DNA from: Bombus terrestris
Taxonomy: Eukaryota > Arthropoda > Insecta > Hymenoptera > Apidae
DNA: 64,000 bases
NCBI RefSeq assembly: GCF_910591885.1
Contig: NC_063271.1
Span: 5,325,001-5,389,000 of the forward strand
Direction of reading: 5' to 3'
Part shown: positions 35,617 through 46,864 of the stretch, one piece after another
Layout of the letters: each line of letters starts with the position of its first letter
Numbering within the stretch: position 1 is the first letter of the stretch
Position numbers and translations under genes: made by a program
Notes under the pieces: model-generated
The model's input: only the letters and a program-made list of their open reading frames with translations
The model's database searches: none
What the model was told of the DNA's origin: nothing

Positions 35617-36211
35617 TTAAATAACATTACGAGAGGAGTTCGCGATTTGCGTGCAAGCCGTGGATGCGTACGAGCTGTTACGAAATTCTGCCAGGGCAAC
35701 GTGGCAGTTCTCGTGGAACTGAGGGCGGGCAACTCGATGAAGATCTATAGGGAAACACGTGCACGCGCGGCCGTACTCCGGTCGACGAAGAGAGGAGGAA
35801 CAGGAGGAAGAGGAAACTCGTTTCGCGGACTGAAATTGCAGTCGAACCCCTGGAAAGTTCTTGACAGAAAAAGATCGAGTTTCCAACTGTCTACGCGGCT
35901 GTGCGCCGCCGCACCCGATGCGCCGTGTGCGACGTATATGTATAATCGTCCGCCGGAAGATAAGACGAATCTCTGCGTCACCGAGACGCGGCGTAACTTT
36001 TTCGTCGGACCAACTGCTGATTACGATCCCTGAACAACCAGCCGAAATCGTTTTATTTTTCGCTAAGACAGGAAACGGAAGGCTTGTTCCGGTCAAGTTT
36101 CTTCGAACCTCGGGGTGGATAAAATGGCTCGTCTTCGCAGGAGTTAAGATTGATTTTGAACAGGGGTGGATATTGCTGAGGGAATATAGCGATGATTGTT
36201 TCGGTGGTTGA
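35617..36211. other. GC-rich block open on both strands
   Basis: The plus strand is open at 35647-36033 (128 codons) and 35861-36211, and the minus strand at 35617-36096 (159 codons, the longest in the window) and 35745-35981. None of the long frames begins with a well-placed ATG, and the 159-codon frame lacks internal Met altogether. Simultaneous openness on both strands points to low stop density in CpG-rich sequence rather than a gene. An exon on one strand cannot be excluded. CCGCCGGAAGATAAG near 35950 is typical of the composition. Confidence 0.35.
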
Positions 36212-36664
36212 AGAGTTTTGTTGGGAGTTTGGCTGGATATCGAAGAGAGTTTAAAGGAAATTGTTGTTTTATGACTGTTTGAGAATCGCAGAGGAAATAC
36301 GAATAAGCGATTGATATTGCGATTGATTATAAGGTTTCTGTAGATACAGTACTATCTTTATACAGAATGGGCTTGATGACTTACAAGGCAAGTATTATTT
36401 CGTTAAAAATTAAGCGAACCATTTTCTAGCAGTATAAGCAATATTTCATTGTACATCTTCTACATCTGCAAGCTATTTTCTAAATTGTAAAAGTAAGATT
36501 GCAAAATGTAGAATTACTAATAATTTCTTAATTCGAACTTTCTATTTCAAATCGAAAGTTGCTCGCGTCTTTCTTCCAGCAGTTCGATAAAATACAAATA
36601 TATCATATTTGTACAAAAATCGAGAACAAGATAGAGAATCAACCTCACTAACTCGAACATTTAG
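36212..36664. other. AT-rich DNA ending in an acceptor-like site
   Basis: The end reads CACTAACTCGAACATTTAG (to 36664), with a perfect CTAAC branch-point-like word 15-20 bases before the AG but a weak pyrimidine tract. Confidence 0.4.
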
Positions 36665-36982
36665 CCAGTGAAGCTACAAATCCACCCCGTGCATTTACAG
36701 CAATTATTTACGCCGGATGAAAATGACGAGCACGACAAAAAGGATAACCGAGAGATCGATCACGGGGACGATTTCAATCATTTCGATCGTCTTCCAGGAA
36801 CATCCATTTCTCAGAATCATTTCGAACGATTTCGAGGAACCCGCCTTGGATATCTCGAGACGGTTCCGACGAATAGTTCCGTCGATAGATCGAGCCTTCC
36901 GTCAAGAGGAATCGACGAATTCCACGAGGCGAATCTCCGAATCCCAGTTGAAAAAAAGCGAAGGAGACGGAGAGAGGATTGA
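36665..36982 (+). CDS. Candidate terminal exon, acidic then basic peptide
   Basis: From the base after the acceptor-like AG at 36663-36664 the frame is open for 105 codons to TGA at 36980-36982. The N-terminal half is rich in D, E, H and K (for example PDENDEHDKKDNREIDHGDD), the middle contains FDRLPGTSISQNHFERFRG, and the end is strongly basic (EKKRRRRRED), like a nuclear-localisation stretch. An AATAAA lies at 37074-37079, about 92 bases after the stop, so acceptor, frame, stop and polyadenylation signal occur in a consistent order. However, the other plus frame and two minus frames are also open through 36717-37095, showing low stop density. No family is recognised. Confidence 0.25.
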   Translation, partial: PVKLQIHPVHLQQLFTPDENDEHDKKDNREIDHGDDFNHFDRLPGTSISQNHFERFRGTRLGYLETVPTNSSVDRSSLPSRGIDEFHEANLRIPVEKKRRRRRED

Positions 36983-37073
36983 AACGAGGGGCGCGACGAA
37001 AGGTTGCAGCGAAAAGTCGAGCTGTCGATCCGACGAATGGGACAGCTTTGCCTAGCAAATTCCATGTGTAAGA

Positions 37074-37079
37074 AATAAA
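37074..37079 (+). terminator. AATAAA polyadenylation-signal match
   Basis: Canonical hexamer downstream of the candidate exon at 36665-36982. This word is frequent in AT-rich DNA, so it is only supportive. Confidence 0.2.
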
Positions 37080-37195
37080 TGGAGAACGGTAGCATAATCT
37101 CGTTCGCTTACGGACGATCCCCCTGCCAGACAGTCTGAGGTATTGAAGTTTTTTACTTCCGGTCAGAAACGGGGCTCCGTTCAGGAAACGAGAGA

Positions 37196-37500
37196 TTTCA
37201 GACGTGACAGATAAAGCGTTTTTATTTCTGTTACGATGGCGATGATTAATTTTCCGAGTAAATTATTATAGAAAAATACTGGTGTGTTTGGCAGAGCGTG
37301 TTTCTGATTGAAATTGCAGAACCGTCAGCGGTTTGCACAGAAAAGTGGGATTTTCGACGTGAAAAGGATGATAAGTATTTCTCGTTTCTTTTCACCGGCG
37401 ATGATCAGTTTTTGGAGCGAATTATTAGAGAAAATACTGGAAGATTGTGTGTTTGTTAGAAATATTTGGCAAACCATGTTTCTGTTGGAAATTTCGATGA
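37196..37500. repeat. Local tandem duplication, about 155-170-bp spacing
   Basis: Copy 1 (about 37196-37320) and copy 2 (about 37350-37498) share GACGTGA, then TATTTCT, GGCGATGATTAA/CGGCGATGATCAG, AATTATTATAGAAAAATACTGG versus AATTATTAGAGAAAATACTG, TGTGTTTG, and GTGTTTCTGATTGAAATT versus ATGTTTCTGTTGGAAATT. The spacing grows from about 155 to 169 because copy 2 carries two small insertions. Copy 2 lies in a 95-codon open frame (37308-37595, non-ATG start), whereas copy 1 has stops in that phase. Confidence 0.65.
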
Positions 37501-37852
37501 AGGATGCGATAATTGCGACAGTGATTAATAATGACAAAGTTTGCGAAGTATTTCTAAAGGCTGTGGCGTTAAATCAAGTTTTCCGACTACCTTAAATCGT
37601 TAAGTACCGTGTACTTGTCGTTTGTAAGCTTCTCAAATCATAGAATCAAATTATCGAAATGAAATTATAGATGAAATTATAGAAGGATCTGGAATTTTGT
37701 TAAAATTTTCTTATTGATCGATCGATACTGAGAAACGACGAGACTCAACGAAATGACGGGAATAGGTAAAGTTAGTAATACCTGGCCACTACCTAAATAA
37801 GATCAAAGGGATGATAATCTCTCCAAGGGGATGATTTGAAACTTATGCTTAC

Positions 37853-38079
37853 AGTTGGAGCCGCTGGCCAGAACTTTCCTCAGGAATTTGCTCAAGACAT
37901 CGTGAAGGAAACATGATAGCCAATGGGCCAAAGTCTTCGAAAGTTGTTAACACCCACGAAGGTGGATATAGAGGTCCAGTATTCGTATTTATATGTACAA
38001 AGTATACAAACCAGACACGATGTCGAAACTGAAGATTCTTCCTGAATGCTATATACAACGTTCCCGTGTGTCCACTCAC
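37853..38079 (-). CDS. Candidate 227-nt minus-strand exon
   Basis: Read on the minus strand, the segment begins right after TTTGCAG and is open over its whole length, about 75 codons, to CCAACT|GTAAGC, a usable donor at 37852-37851. Peptide highlights are SGHTGTLYIAFRKNLQFRHR, then a hydrophobic aromatic stretch WFVYFVHINTNTGPLYPPSW, then a C-terminal part with CLEQIPEESSGQRLQL. Reading on past the donor meets a stop at once (CTG TAA), so splicing there would preserve the frame. The composition of this segment is less CpG-rich than its flanks. The sequence matches no family I know. It may be a real exon, or an exon-defining segment behind a recursive splice site. Confidence 0.28.
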
Positions 38080-38106
38080 CTGCAAAGGAAGAAGAAAATA
38101 AAAAAT
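38070..38106 (-). promoter_or_regulatory. Candidate recursive splice site (polypyrimidine-CAG|GTGAGT)
   Basis: The minus strand reads ATTTTTTATTTTCTTCTTCC then TTTGCAG|GTGAGTGG, with the junction between 38080 and 38079. A long pyrimidine tract and CAG are joined directly to a perfect GTGAGT donor. Ratchet points in long Drosophila introns have this structure (known from the family, not shown here). The downstream donor at 37852 could serve exon definition. It would imply transcription of this region from the minus strand. Confidence 0.4.
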
Positions 38107-39924
38107 GAATTTACGACTGTGAAAGAATTAATTTAATTTGTAGAGTAATGAAAGGAAGCAATAAGAAGAAATGGCGTGCAGCGTGTTTGGTCCGACGCCT
38201 GATAATAGATTCATGAGCAATGCTAGCTAGATGTCCTGACAGTGGAGGTCAGGTCAGGATGATGCTCGAGCAGAAGCTCTCATGAATATAACTCGTGTAT
38301 ACCCAAGCGATTAGTCTATACCTCAAAAACCAGTCTGCTATTCTCTAGTTTCCAAGTACGAAGTAATACAGAATGAGAGTCGTGAGTTGGTACAAACCAA
38401 CAGTAAGATAAGATCAACAAAATCATGTAGTTTTCTGGTTTAACGAATACAAACAGGAACAGAAACAATTTATGAAATATTTCACAGTGTCCAAATAAAA
38501 CAGACACTCTGTAGTTTCATGAAACTTCTTTCACTGATCAGACTCTCTAAATCCGCTGTATCAATTCTTCACGCTAATCCTGTAAAATTTCTACCAATTA
38601 TTAGGGTTATTTGCATGGAATAAATACTACGGGGAAGTTTTTCCCGTTAGTTAATCTGATGAAAATGTGTTAGCACGTAAGCATTTTCTTGCAAGAAACG
38701 TGGCTTTATAAAATGCTTATGAGATGCTTATGTTAAAGATCTTTTAGCTTTAGCATCGCGTATAACGACTAAACCGTGGACGTTGGCGCATTTATGCAAA
38801 ATATCCATAGTAAAATACTCGTTACAGTATTTAGATAAAAGCAGCGGTTAAATCAGTCGCTTAACCTCAACTTGCTTTTAGCTTCTACGTTTTCGATTCT
38901 TTTTGAAAAGACACGAGGTGAATATGAAACTACTGTAGCAATAACACTCGATCTTTCGAATACGCTGTATCAATTCGTTACACGATCTTTGACCGTACAC
39001 GGCGTGCTACGTTGGTTGAGTTCCATCCGCTGTGAAGTGCAAGTAAAAGCGGCCACCGGTAAAGAAATACTGGTTTCCCGTGGGGCCAGGACGCCAATAA
39101 AATCCTCGCCGCGAAATCACGAATGAAGTGGCTCGTTTATTTTCCTCTCGATGAGAATCGCCGGGAGCTGGGTCAACAAGCAACCAGAGATGCACGAAGC
39201 AAGGTGAACGAAAGAGACCGGGAGAATGAAATCCGGACGTAGCTGGAGCGGTCCGCTTTGCGATCCGCTTCTGGCGCGGCCTCTATTTGCCGCCGAAAGC
39301 CGCTTAAAAAAAACGAAAGCGCTCTACGAGACTTGCTCTTCAGGGGAAGAGGTTCCGGTTGAAAGAAAGAGGTTTTAGATCCGCGTATTTCGGTAAATTT
39401 TTTCCACGTCAAAATCGAGAAGCCTGAAATCAATGGTCGAAGAAAGATTTTAACGAGGTCTAAGATTTCTAAGAGGGTTGAGATATCGGAGAAATTTAGA
39501 TCGAAGATTGACGGACCTTAAATTGGATGATTCGCGGAGTGAGGTAGTCTTCTTAACATTGATAGCCGATGGACTACCATCGTGGGCTTTTATATTTCAG
39601 TCTTGCTTCTATCTTAGCGGATAAATAGAATTTTTAATGCTGAAGAGAATGAATATAAAATTGAAAGGAGAAATTATGCATACCAGTAACGATTTTTTCA
39701 TATTTTGCTCGAACTTACGATGTTCTTTGATGCTAGAAAAATATAATTTTCGTTGCGATGGGTTGAAAATGACCGAAGAAATTTAAGGTTAAAGCTGTGT
39801 AAAAACGCAGAATAAAGATAAGAAGAAATTTTCAGCAGAAAGTGTGTAGGGATTATACATTTGCAATTCGACACGCTTCAACGTATCACACATTCATACG
39901 TCGTCGATTCATTCTCAAGTCAAA
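38107..39924. other. Noncoding DNA with an island at 39000-39350
   Basis: Balanced, CpG-poor sequence to about 38560, AT-rich to 38860, then a CpG-richer block at 39000-39350 that is open in short frames on both strands. AGGTCAGGTCAGGATG near 38247 is a short direct repeat. No gene is called. Confidence 0.4.
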
Positions 39925-40060
39925 CTGATCAGGTCTAAATTAGGTACGATGCAATCTAGTTATGTTAGGTCAAATCGCGTCAGGTTTGATCTGATACAAT
40001 CCAATTAGATCGCGTGGAGTTAGGTCAGGTGCAGCTAGACCCGAACTCTCCATGCATATC
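39925..40060. repeat. Degenerate AGGTC/TTAGG-type repeat
   Basis: Words such as GATCAGGTCTAAATTAGGTA, GTTAGGTCAAATCGCGTCAG and GTTAGGTCAGGTGCAG recur every 15-25 bases. It resembles the block at 19540-19690 and is probably the remains of the same kind of simple array. Confidence 0.5.
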
Positions 40061-40655
40061 GTCTGTACGCATACGTAAGAACATGTCAAATTTGGTAAAG
40101 TTTAATCGTATCTAATTGCATTTAGTTTGGTTCCGATTAAATACGCAACACAGCGTAATGTTAAATCAGATAGCATACACGCGAGTATATTCTGAACGTT
40201 AGAATTGTTCACCTTTACTTCAGAATATCTACATTTTACTAACAAAATGACGTTACTATACTGCTGAAAACGATCGTTCGAGACAATATTTTTATCGAGT
40301 TGCTCCTTTGCATGTCAAAACTTTTTCTACTAAAATACACAAATCTCAGCGAGATTTGTTCACATTTAAATTAATATTCAAATCAGCCAAATTCAACACG
40401 GTCGAAATTAAATAAGAATAACTGCACGAAGGCTAACTTTAATTAGAACTGCAGCGAACAATTGCAGTGTATACACGTAATACCAAAGAAATCAGGTCAG
40501 TTTCAGAAATCTCGTTTCATCCCCGAGTCCAATCACCAAGAATACAAAAGTACCATCTGCCTAATCCACAAGACGAGCCAAGGAAATCAGATCAAACAAC
40601 CAACGATCCTCCATTCTACGCTTTTTCTCTTAACCGGACTGCCTTCTAACGTTAG
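40061..40655. other. AT-rich to C/A-rich noncoding DNA
   Basis: From about 40440 the plus strand becomes C- and A-rich with few G. A frame at 40462-40659 begins at TTG and is not called. The end contains CTCTTAACC as a possible branch site and GTTAG at 40651-40655 as an acceptor. Confidence 0.4.
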
Positions 40656-40756
40656 CTGAAGTTCAAGTTAGTGGAAAATCGCTGCCGAGTGCAAACACTG
40701 AGTACAGAAGACAAGGATAAAGGCGTAACAGAGTTTTGGCGCGCGATTGCAGCGAG
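40656..40756 (+). CDS. Candidate 101-nt internal exon
   Basis: The interval lies between GTTAG at 40655 and GCGAG|GTAAGT at 40757, the latter a near-perfect donor and the strongest plus-strand donor I found. One frame is open from the first base through the end (LKFKLVENRCRVQTLSTEDK, then DKGVTEFWRAIAAR), and the next codon into the intron is TAA. Length and both splice signals suit a small insect exon. The acceptor pyrimidine tract (CTTTTTCTCTTAACC) is interrupted. An opposite-strand frame covers part of the interval. Family unknown. Confidence 0.22.
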
Positions 40757-41884
40757 GTAAGTCGAAAATTAACTGGAAAGGACCGCGAGATCAGTGGTAC
40801 AGGGCGGTTGAATTTTCTCGCGCCCTTGTTCGCAGGCAACCAACAGCTCAAACGAGGGACAACGAGGTATTGAGCTTCTACGGGCGAGATGAAATTAAAT
40901 CACGACTGCTTTTCAGAGAAAACGAAAGAAAGAAGGAAGGATTCAAACCAGATCCAAACCAGATATTCTTAGATCTTAGGTGAAAAGCCGTGGATCTTAT
41001 TGATTGCGAGCTGAAGCGAATGGTAGAGCGAGCTACCGTGGAAATGTGTTGAAAAATAAAACTTGGCAGGATAAATTTGTGAATCATTTAATCAATTGAA
41101 AGCAGAGAGAGAGAGAGAGAGAGGGTGGGAGGAAGGGAGCGGAGATATCTCTTGTTAGTGATCGCGGCTGGAATTAATTAAACGCGGTTTCGTTGAAATT
41201 ACGCGAATATCCGAGGATGGTTTCAGGGAAATGTTAAAAACGATACGTATTGTACATTTAGATTGGTGGGAGTAGGTAACTGGGATTGGTTAAGGTCAAA
41301 TGCGTTAAAAACGTGAAAACGAATGGTAAAATTGTAAAAAATACCGATACTCAAAAGTTGCGCGGAACTTCTAACAGCTTTTAAAATTCTTTGGCAATTT
41401 CGAAAAATGCTAAAAAGTCCCTAAAACTTCTGAGAATTCTTTCAGACAAATCTAATAAAATTCAAATAAATACACTACAAGATTTCTACCACTTGTAAAG
41501 AATCTGCAAAACATTTTTTTCAAATTCATGATACCAACCAAAAATTCTATACAACTCTTCGTAGCAGCCCAAAATCCAGATATTCTAAAAAAATTCATAA
41601 AATTACTGAAAAATTCGTATGGAATCCTAAAAATTCCGAAATATCCCAATTACTCCTGAACATGATTCTCGATAATTCTGCAAAATTTGACAAAAATTCC
41701 TCGTACGAAAAAAATTCCTCGAAACTGTACGATGTTCGTAACGCTGACGAAAACTTCCAACACATACTTTCCTACCCTGTACTCCGCCTTCCGTAGATCC
41801 AGGACACGGGAGCACAGTGTTTCATCAAGAAGACGTGCCCGTGTGGCAGCGGGTTAAGCGACGATCTATGAAACTGGAACGTGA
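40757..41884. other. Noncoding DNA with GA and AAATTC simple sequence
   Basis: Contains a GA run at 41104-41123. From about 41380 to 41720 AAAATTCC, ATTCTAAAAAAATTC and related words recur at 10-15-base spacing, a cryptically simple A-rich array. The minus frames through it are compositional. Confidence 0.5.
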
Positions 41885-41885
41885 C

Positions 41886-41922
<37 letters not shown>
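41885..41922 (+). repeat. (GA)n microsatellite
   Basis: Nearly perfect GA repeat of about 38 bases with one AAAG interruption. The R/E-rich 107-codon frame at 41817-42140 runs through it and through further GAAGAAG-rich DNA, so it is regarded as repeat-derived. Confidence 0.9.
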
Positions 41923-44177
41923 CCGGTCGAACGTGGTCGAAGGAAACTGAAAAGTGGTGGAGTGGCGATAAGAAAGAGGAACGACGTCGAGAAGTGGCGA
42001 AGTCAAAAATAAACTGGAAAGCGAACGATACGAGGGCCAGGGCGTCGAGAATAAAGATAGACCAAGAAAAGGAGGAAGAACACGAAGAGAAAGAAGAAAC
42101 AGAGAAGAAAGAGGCAGAGAAGAGAGGCCAAGTGGGCTAGCCGAGTTTTACGTGGCGGCTTCACTTCTCGTGTACTTTTCTGGGACGAGGAGACCACTGA
42201 TAAGATATTGAGGTTCCACGAGTGGCTTCCGGTGCTGGCTCATCTGTGACGGAACACCACGAAGCAGAGAGTCACCAAGTGAAAGGGAGACGCGAGCCAA
42301 AAGAGAGAATGAAGGGATTCGGGCTCGTGCAAGCCACTTTTGTCGAATGGAAAAGCTAACTGAAGATCTGAATGTAAAGACGATAGAAGATACTAGAGAA
42401 GAGTAAAGTGTACACTGGAAAGAATTGAATGGCCCTGAAGCTACGTTAGCGTGATCGTAGCTGATAGTATTTTAGGTTGAGTAAATAAACATAATAAATA
42501 GCGAAAACTGTAATTGAAGTAGGAAAAATAATTTCTAATTGTGCTAATAGTCAGAGAGTGGTTGTTATACTTCTTAATTCATCGTGTTTTTTCGCTGATT
42601 AAAATATATTCGTGAAAGGATTTTTTAGATTTGAAGAATTAATTAAATTACGAATTCTTGAATATAACGGTGATTTTATTCGTTTGTTTGATATCATTTG
42701 ATGGTTTCTTGCGCATAAATTAACAAATTTGTTACCTATGCCTATATTTTCATTAAACATTTATAGTTGATAAAATGTTACTGTCAAAATATGAATGTAA
42801 TTATGAATAGAACTTAGAAATGGCGAACTTTATTCCAAACCATAATCTGTACGCAAAAAAAAGGACAAAATTCCCAAAATATTTTACTCCGAATACCACG
42901 GATTCGTCTCAAAACACTAAAATAATCATAAAATTACTAGGCTGAGGCTTTTTAATCCCGTTCATCTCGTTCATTTTCACAACGAGCAATGAAAAAACAG
43001 GAAAAGAAGAAGGTTGGCTGGTTCGTAGCTGGTCTGGAACTCTAAGCAGTACAAAGTCAGGCGAAAAGTGTTTCGCGTGCAGCTCGACCGCGCTTTTCAG
43101 TTTATTTTCAACTCGGCTGCACGCCGCTTGGTGTTCTTTCGGCCTCGGCCCTTGTCTGTCTCGTACTTTCTGTTCACTCGTCTTTCGCCGCATTCCGGAA
43201 ATACGTGGCCACAGGGCGCCGCGCGTCTTTCCTTGCCACGAAACGCGTAGGAATTTCGAGCCGCGGCTGAAACGAAATTACTTACTCGTTTCCGCTTTAA
43301 CCCGGGCAGGCTTCTTTTCCAGACACCATACCGGAGCTCTGTTAATAGTCGGAAACGAAGCTGACCCTTTAAAGCGTTCCGTGTGAAAAAAATAAGAGTT
43401 CCGCAACCAGATCTTTTTTTTAGAAATAGAGTCTTCAAGAAGTTTTGAGAAATTTCATTTGTTTAACAGTTAGAACCACTGATAGTACGCGAGAGACTGT
43501 ACGTGTTGGATGGTACGTCGATCGTCTGTACAGTATACGCTATAAAGCTTTGATAATACTAAAGTTTATTCACAACGTTATGGCAGTAAGTTACTTGAAC
43601 ATAAAGCCTTAAATTCCCACATATGAGACACATCTTTCTTAATGATACTAAATCTTTTTTCATTTTATAATCTCTGCTTTATAATCATTATTTCATAAGT
43701 TTAGCATTTTAAGACGCAGGCGTAGCATTCGAACCAAACTGTTTTTACCGGGTCTAACTTTTAGTTGGAAATTAAGAATTTCAAGAAAAATGTAACGCTG
43801 ACTTAAGAAAGGAAAATTCGTACGAAACGAATCGAATATCTATCGAAATATCGCAAATAAAATTCGTCCGATTAATCCCTATTCTTCTTGTTTCTACTTT
43901 CAATTCGAACATTCGAATTAGTCAAAGCACCCCAGGTGCGCTTTACACTTTTCTAGCCTGTTCCAAGTTCTTCCGCGAGCCTCCTTCATTATAGTTTCTG
44001 ATCTCACTTTATCCCTTGTCTCTCCCTTAACCCCGCAGCCCCGCCGGTTTTAATTACTTTAATGAGTCCGGGAATTAATTTCTGAGCGCGAACCAACTCT
44101 ACCGGCCTTTATTCCAGGGGATTTCGTTGATTCGCCACGATGCGCTCTTCACCTAGATTTCTTTCAATCCCTTCGCC
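41923..44177. other. Purine-rich then AT-rich DNA with an island at 43020-43440
   Basis: Purine-rich to about 42130, mixed to 42480, AT-rich to 42900. A CpG-rich block at 43080-43330 is open on both strands (43097-43438 minus, 43068-43250 plus) without ATG or splice support. A pyrimidine-biased stretch follows at 43870-44177. Confidence 0.4.
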
Positions 44178-44208
44178 CCTCTCTCTATCTCTCTCTCTCT
44201 GTCTCTGT
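44178..44208 (+). repeat. (CT)n microsatellite
   Basis: Interrupted CT repeat with an ATCT and a GTCT interruption, continuing as CT-rich DNA to about 44232. Confidence 0.85.
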
Positions 44209-44232
44209 TTCTATCTTTGTCTTTCTCTTCTT

Positions 44233-45977
44233 CGCGATTAATCGAAGTTATCGGGCTCTGAAATTGATTAAGGATTCGTCCAGGGAAAGTATTTTCTATT
44301 ACGGTAATCGTAGCCGTCTTATCGTCGTGCGTGCAGCCTCTCCGCTTCGAGAAACTGTTGCCAAGTTTTTCCGTTGCAGAGCAATTAATCGTCCCGATTA
44401 TAGGACAAGGAGATTACTTTTAAAGAGAAGCGTAAAGAAAAATTAATTTTAATCGCTGCTTTGCTTTATGCTTTCCCTTTAGAATCTTAGCTGATTAAGA
44501 GCTCATACTTGATACTTTCGTGATATTAAAAAATTTACAACACTGCAGCTAAAAGCGATTCAAGTTTTAAGTAGTACACAGAGGAGTATCTTATACTTGG
44601 AAGTTGGTCGAGAGTTAATATGGAATTTTGTGTGCACCAAGTTTTTACAAAACTGGATTTGATTAAGGGATTGTTCGAAGAGTACATAGAACAAGTATGA
44701 AAACAGATCGATATTATCGTTAATAATAGAACCGAAACGTTTATTTAATCAAAAAATTAATTTATTTCCTTCGTATACAAAGTCAATATACTGGAATCAA
44801 AATAAAAATGCAACGCTCCTAAGGAAGATCAGCCGCAAAAGCAAAGAGAACATTTTACTCTACAAAAATGTCTATCAGACTTAATAGAATCAATTGGTTT
44901 TTCTCATAAACATATAAATTCAATGATCCAAATATAAAAATTTAATTTAAAAAAGAAAATAAAATCTTCCAAACTCGATCTGGCCTCGAGACCTAGAAAC
45001 CTAACAGACTATAATAATCGCCTTATCCAAATTCGAGAGTAGTATGCCAGAAGATAGTTGCCTCTGGTGTATCGAAAACCAAAGGTGTGGGTCGTAATAG
45101 CTCGAGGCCCGACGTGCCGCCGACATCTTAACAACCCCCTCTGGTTCCTTTTGTTCGAGACGAGGGTAGCGAAACTGGGTCGCGGACCTTAGGCTGAGTT
45201 AATAACGCGGAAAAAGCATAGCAGAGGAATGGTTGCACAATGGGATCTTTGGAGGTGGTTAGATGGTTGGCTATTGGTTCGGCCACTGAATTTGCATACT
45301 GCATTATGTACGGGTCGTGTATGTATGCATATATGCAGTCTGCACGGGAAAATAGTCGAACTGGAAGAGCCACTGTCAAAGCGTCATATTTTCTTCTTAT
45401 TTTACGCTTTGGATCTGGACTTCCCTTCTGTGGTAAATTTGCCTGAAAATATTTAATTAATGAAAGGTAGGTTCATCGTTTCCTCGACAGAGAGTATAAA
45501 GGATACTGTCGGCGATCAAATACTCGTAGAATCCTGCACGCGAGATCTCTCCGCTGTTTACGCATCCTATAAATCAGGAAACTCTATGCGTCCCTCTCTG
45601 TACTATGATGTCAAAGACACCGGTAAAGTCTAGTTGATAGAGTTTGATTAAGTTTGATTATCTGCGCGACAAGCATAGTTGGTGATTATTACACCATGGA
45701 AGGAGGACGATGTGGAAGTCGAATTAGAAATTACTCGGAGAGTAGATGTTTTCGTATAGAATTAACTGAGAAATTTCCCTAACACTCCAAGCCAAGATTG
45801 GTGTTAATATAATATATCTACATACAGGTATATGTATACAGAATTAAGAAAATGATAAAAAAATTCAAATTACTAGTAACATGTGTTTTTCTAATAATTC
45901 TATCGTATTAATCTTCCTACCAAAGTTTCTTGTAAAGGAAAAATAGAACATGCCGAGGCAACACATACAAAATCCAT
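44233..45977. other. Noncoding DNA
   Basis: A CpG-richer start (44260-44450) is followed by AT-rich DNA, then a mixed block at 45050-45460 with overlapping short frames on both strands. Tandem GAGTTTGATTAAGTTTGATT occurs near 45639. No gene is called. Confidence 0.45.
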
Positions 45978-46172
45978 ATGAAAACCTCCAAGTTCCCGAA
46001 CTCAGACTCCATCTACTATCATATTACAACCCTTGCCATCTATAAACCTCTTGCATATCAAACACCACGATCTCCTACCAAAAGCCACCCTAAGGAGCCA
46101 AAAGGCACTGACCTCACGACCTTACCTCGTATTTCTACAATTTCTCTACTCCTTAAACAAACAGAGATATGA
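45978..46172 (+). CDS. ATG-initiated small frame in a C/A-rich patch
   Basis: An ATG at 45978 opens 64 codons to TGA. The peptide is rich in P, T, S and K (for example YQTPRSPTKSHPKEPKGTDL). The plus strand here has very few G residues, so C-ending codons reflect strand composition and not necessarily selection. No signal peptide, domain or splice context is seen. On the minus strand ACGAG|GTAAGG near 46126 is a donor-like site. Most likely a chance frame. Confidence 0.1.
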   Translation: MKTSKFPNSDSIYYHITTLAIYKPLAYQTPRSPTKSHPKEPKGTDLTTLPRISTISLLLKQTEI

Positions 46173-46864
46173 ATAGTTACATACAGGAAACTAAATAAAA
46201 AATATAGAATAACATGCTTTTAATTACCTTCCTAGTTTGAAATTACGTGTTTTCATCCACTTGACGTAATAATATGTTCGTTTCATCAAACCAACTTCGT
46301 TAAAATCATATACGTATTTTTACCTGATCGAGTTAACTTCGTTAAAGTTGTACGTTTACTTTTGTAAGAGACAATAATTGCGGATCCGAGAAAATTCACT
46401 TACTTAATAAAATACACGGAATCCACAGTTTCTCGTGTAAATAAAGCAAATTGGGCCACACGACGAAACCAAACAGAAAAAGATATTTCCCTCTCTTCGA
46501 GTGCAGAAACAGAAGCTCGTAGAAAATGCGAGTGGCACGAAAGAACGCGAAAAATTCTCGTAGACGTTGCGCTAATATATCGCAGTCATCTCTATGCGCT
46601 TGGCAAAGGATACCAGACACTTTTCTACGACAATTTCCCGAGCAACTAGTATTACCATACACTCGCTTGCAACCACTGGCTGTGTGTATAGCGCGACGTT
46701 ACTGCCACCATCACCGAGTCTGTCCATTTTTCTCGTCCGGACTATCTTTATCACCCGCGAACCTCTCGCAGAGAAAGCAACGATGAATTACAACGTCGCT
46801 GCTACGTACAACGTTGTATAAGTTAGGACGACTAAACGAGGACGAAATTTACTTGGACGAAAGA
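46173..46864. other. Noncoding DNA
   Basis: AT-rich to 46480, then CpG-richer with short frames on both strands (46396-46821). No motif recognised. Confidence 0.45.

Noticed and set aside
35617..36096. Longest frame in the window (159 codons, minus strand)
   Set aside because: It starts at TTG, contains no Met, and the plus strand is open over the same interval, pointing to low stop density rather than coding.
41817..42140. 107-codon R/E/K-rich frame resembling a coiled coil or RS-type protein
   Set aside because: It reads through a GA microsatellite and adjoining GAAGAAG-rich DNA, so it is repeat-derived.
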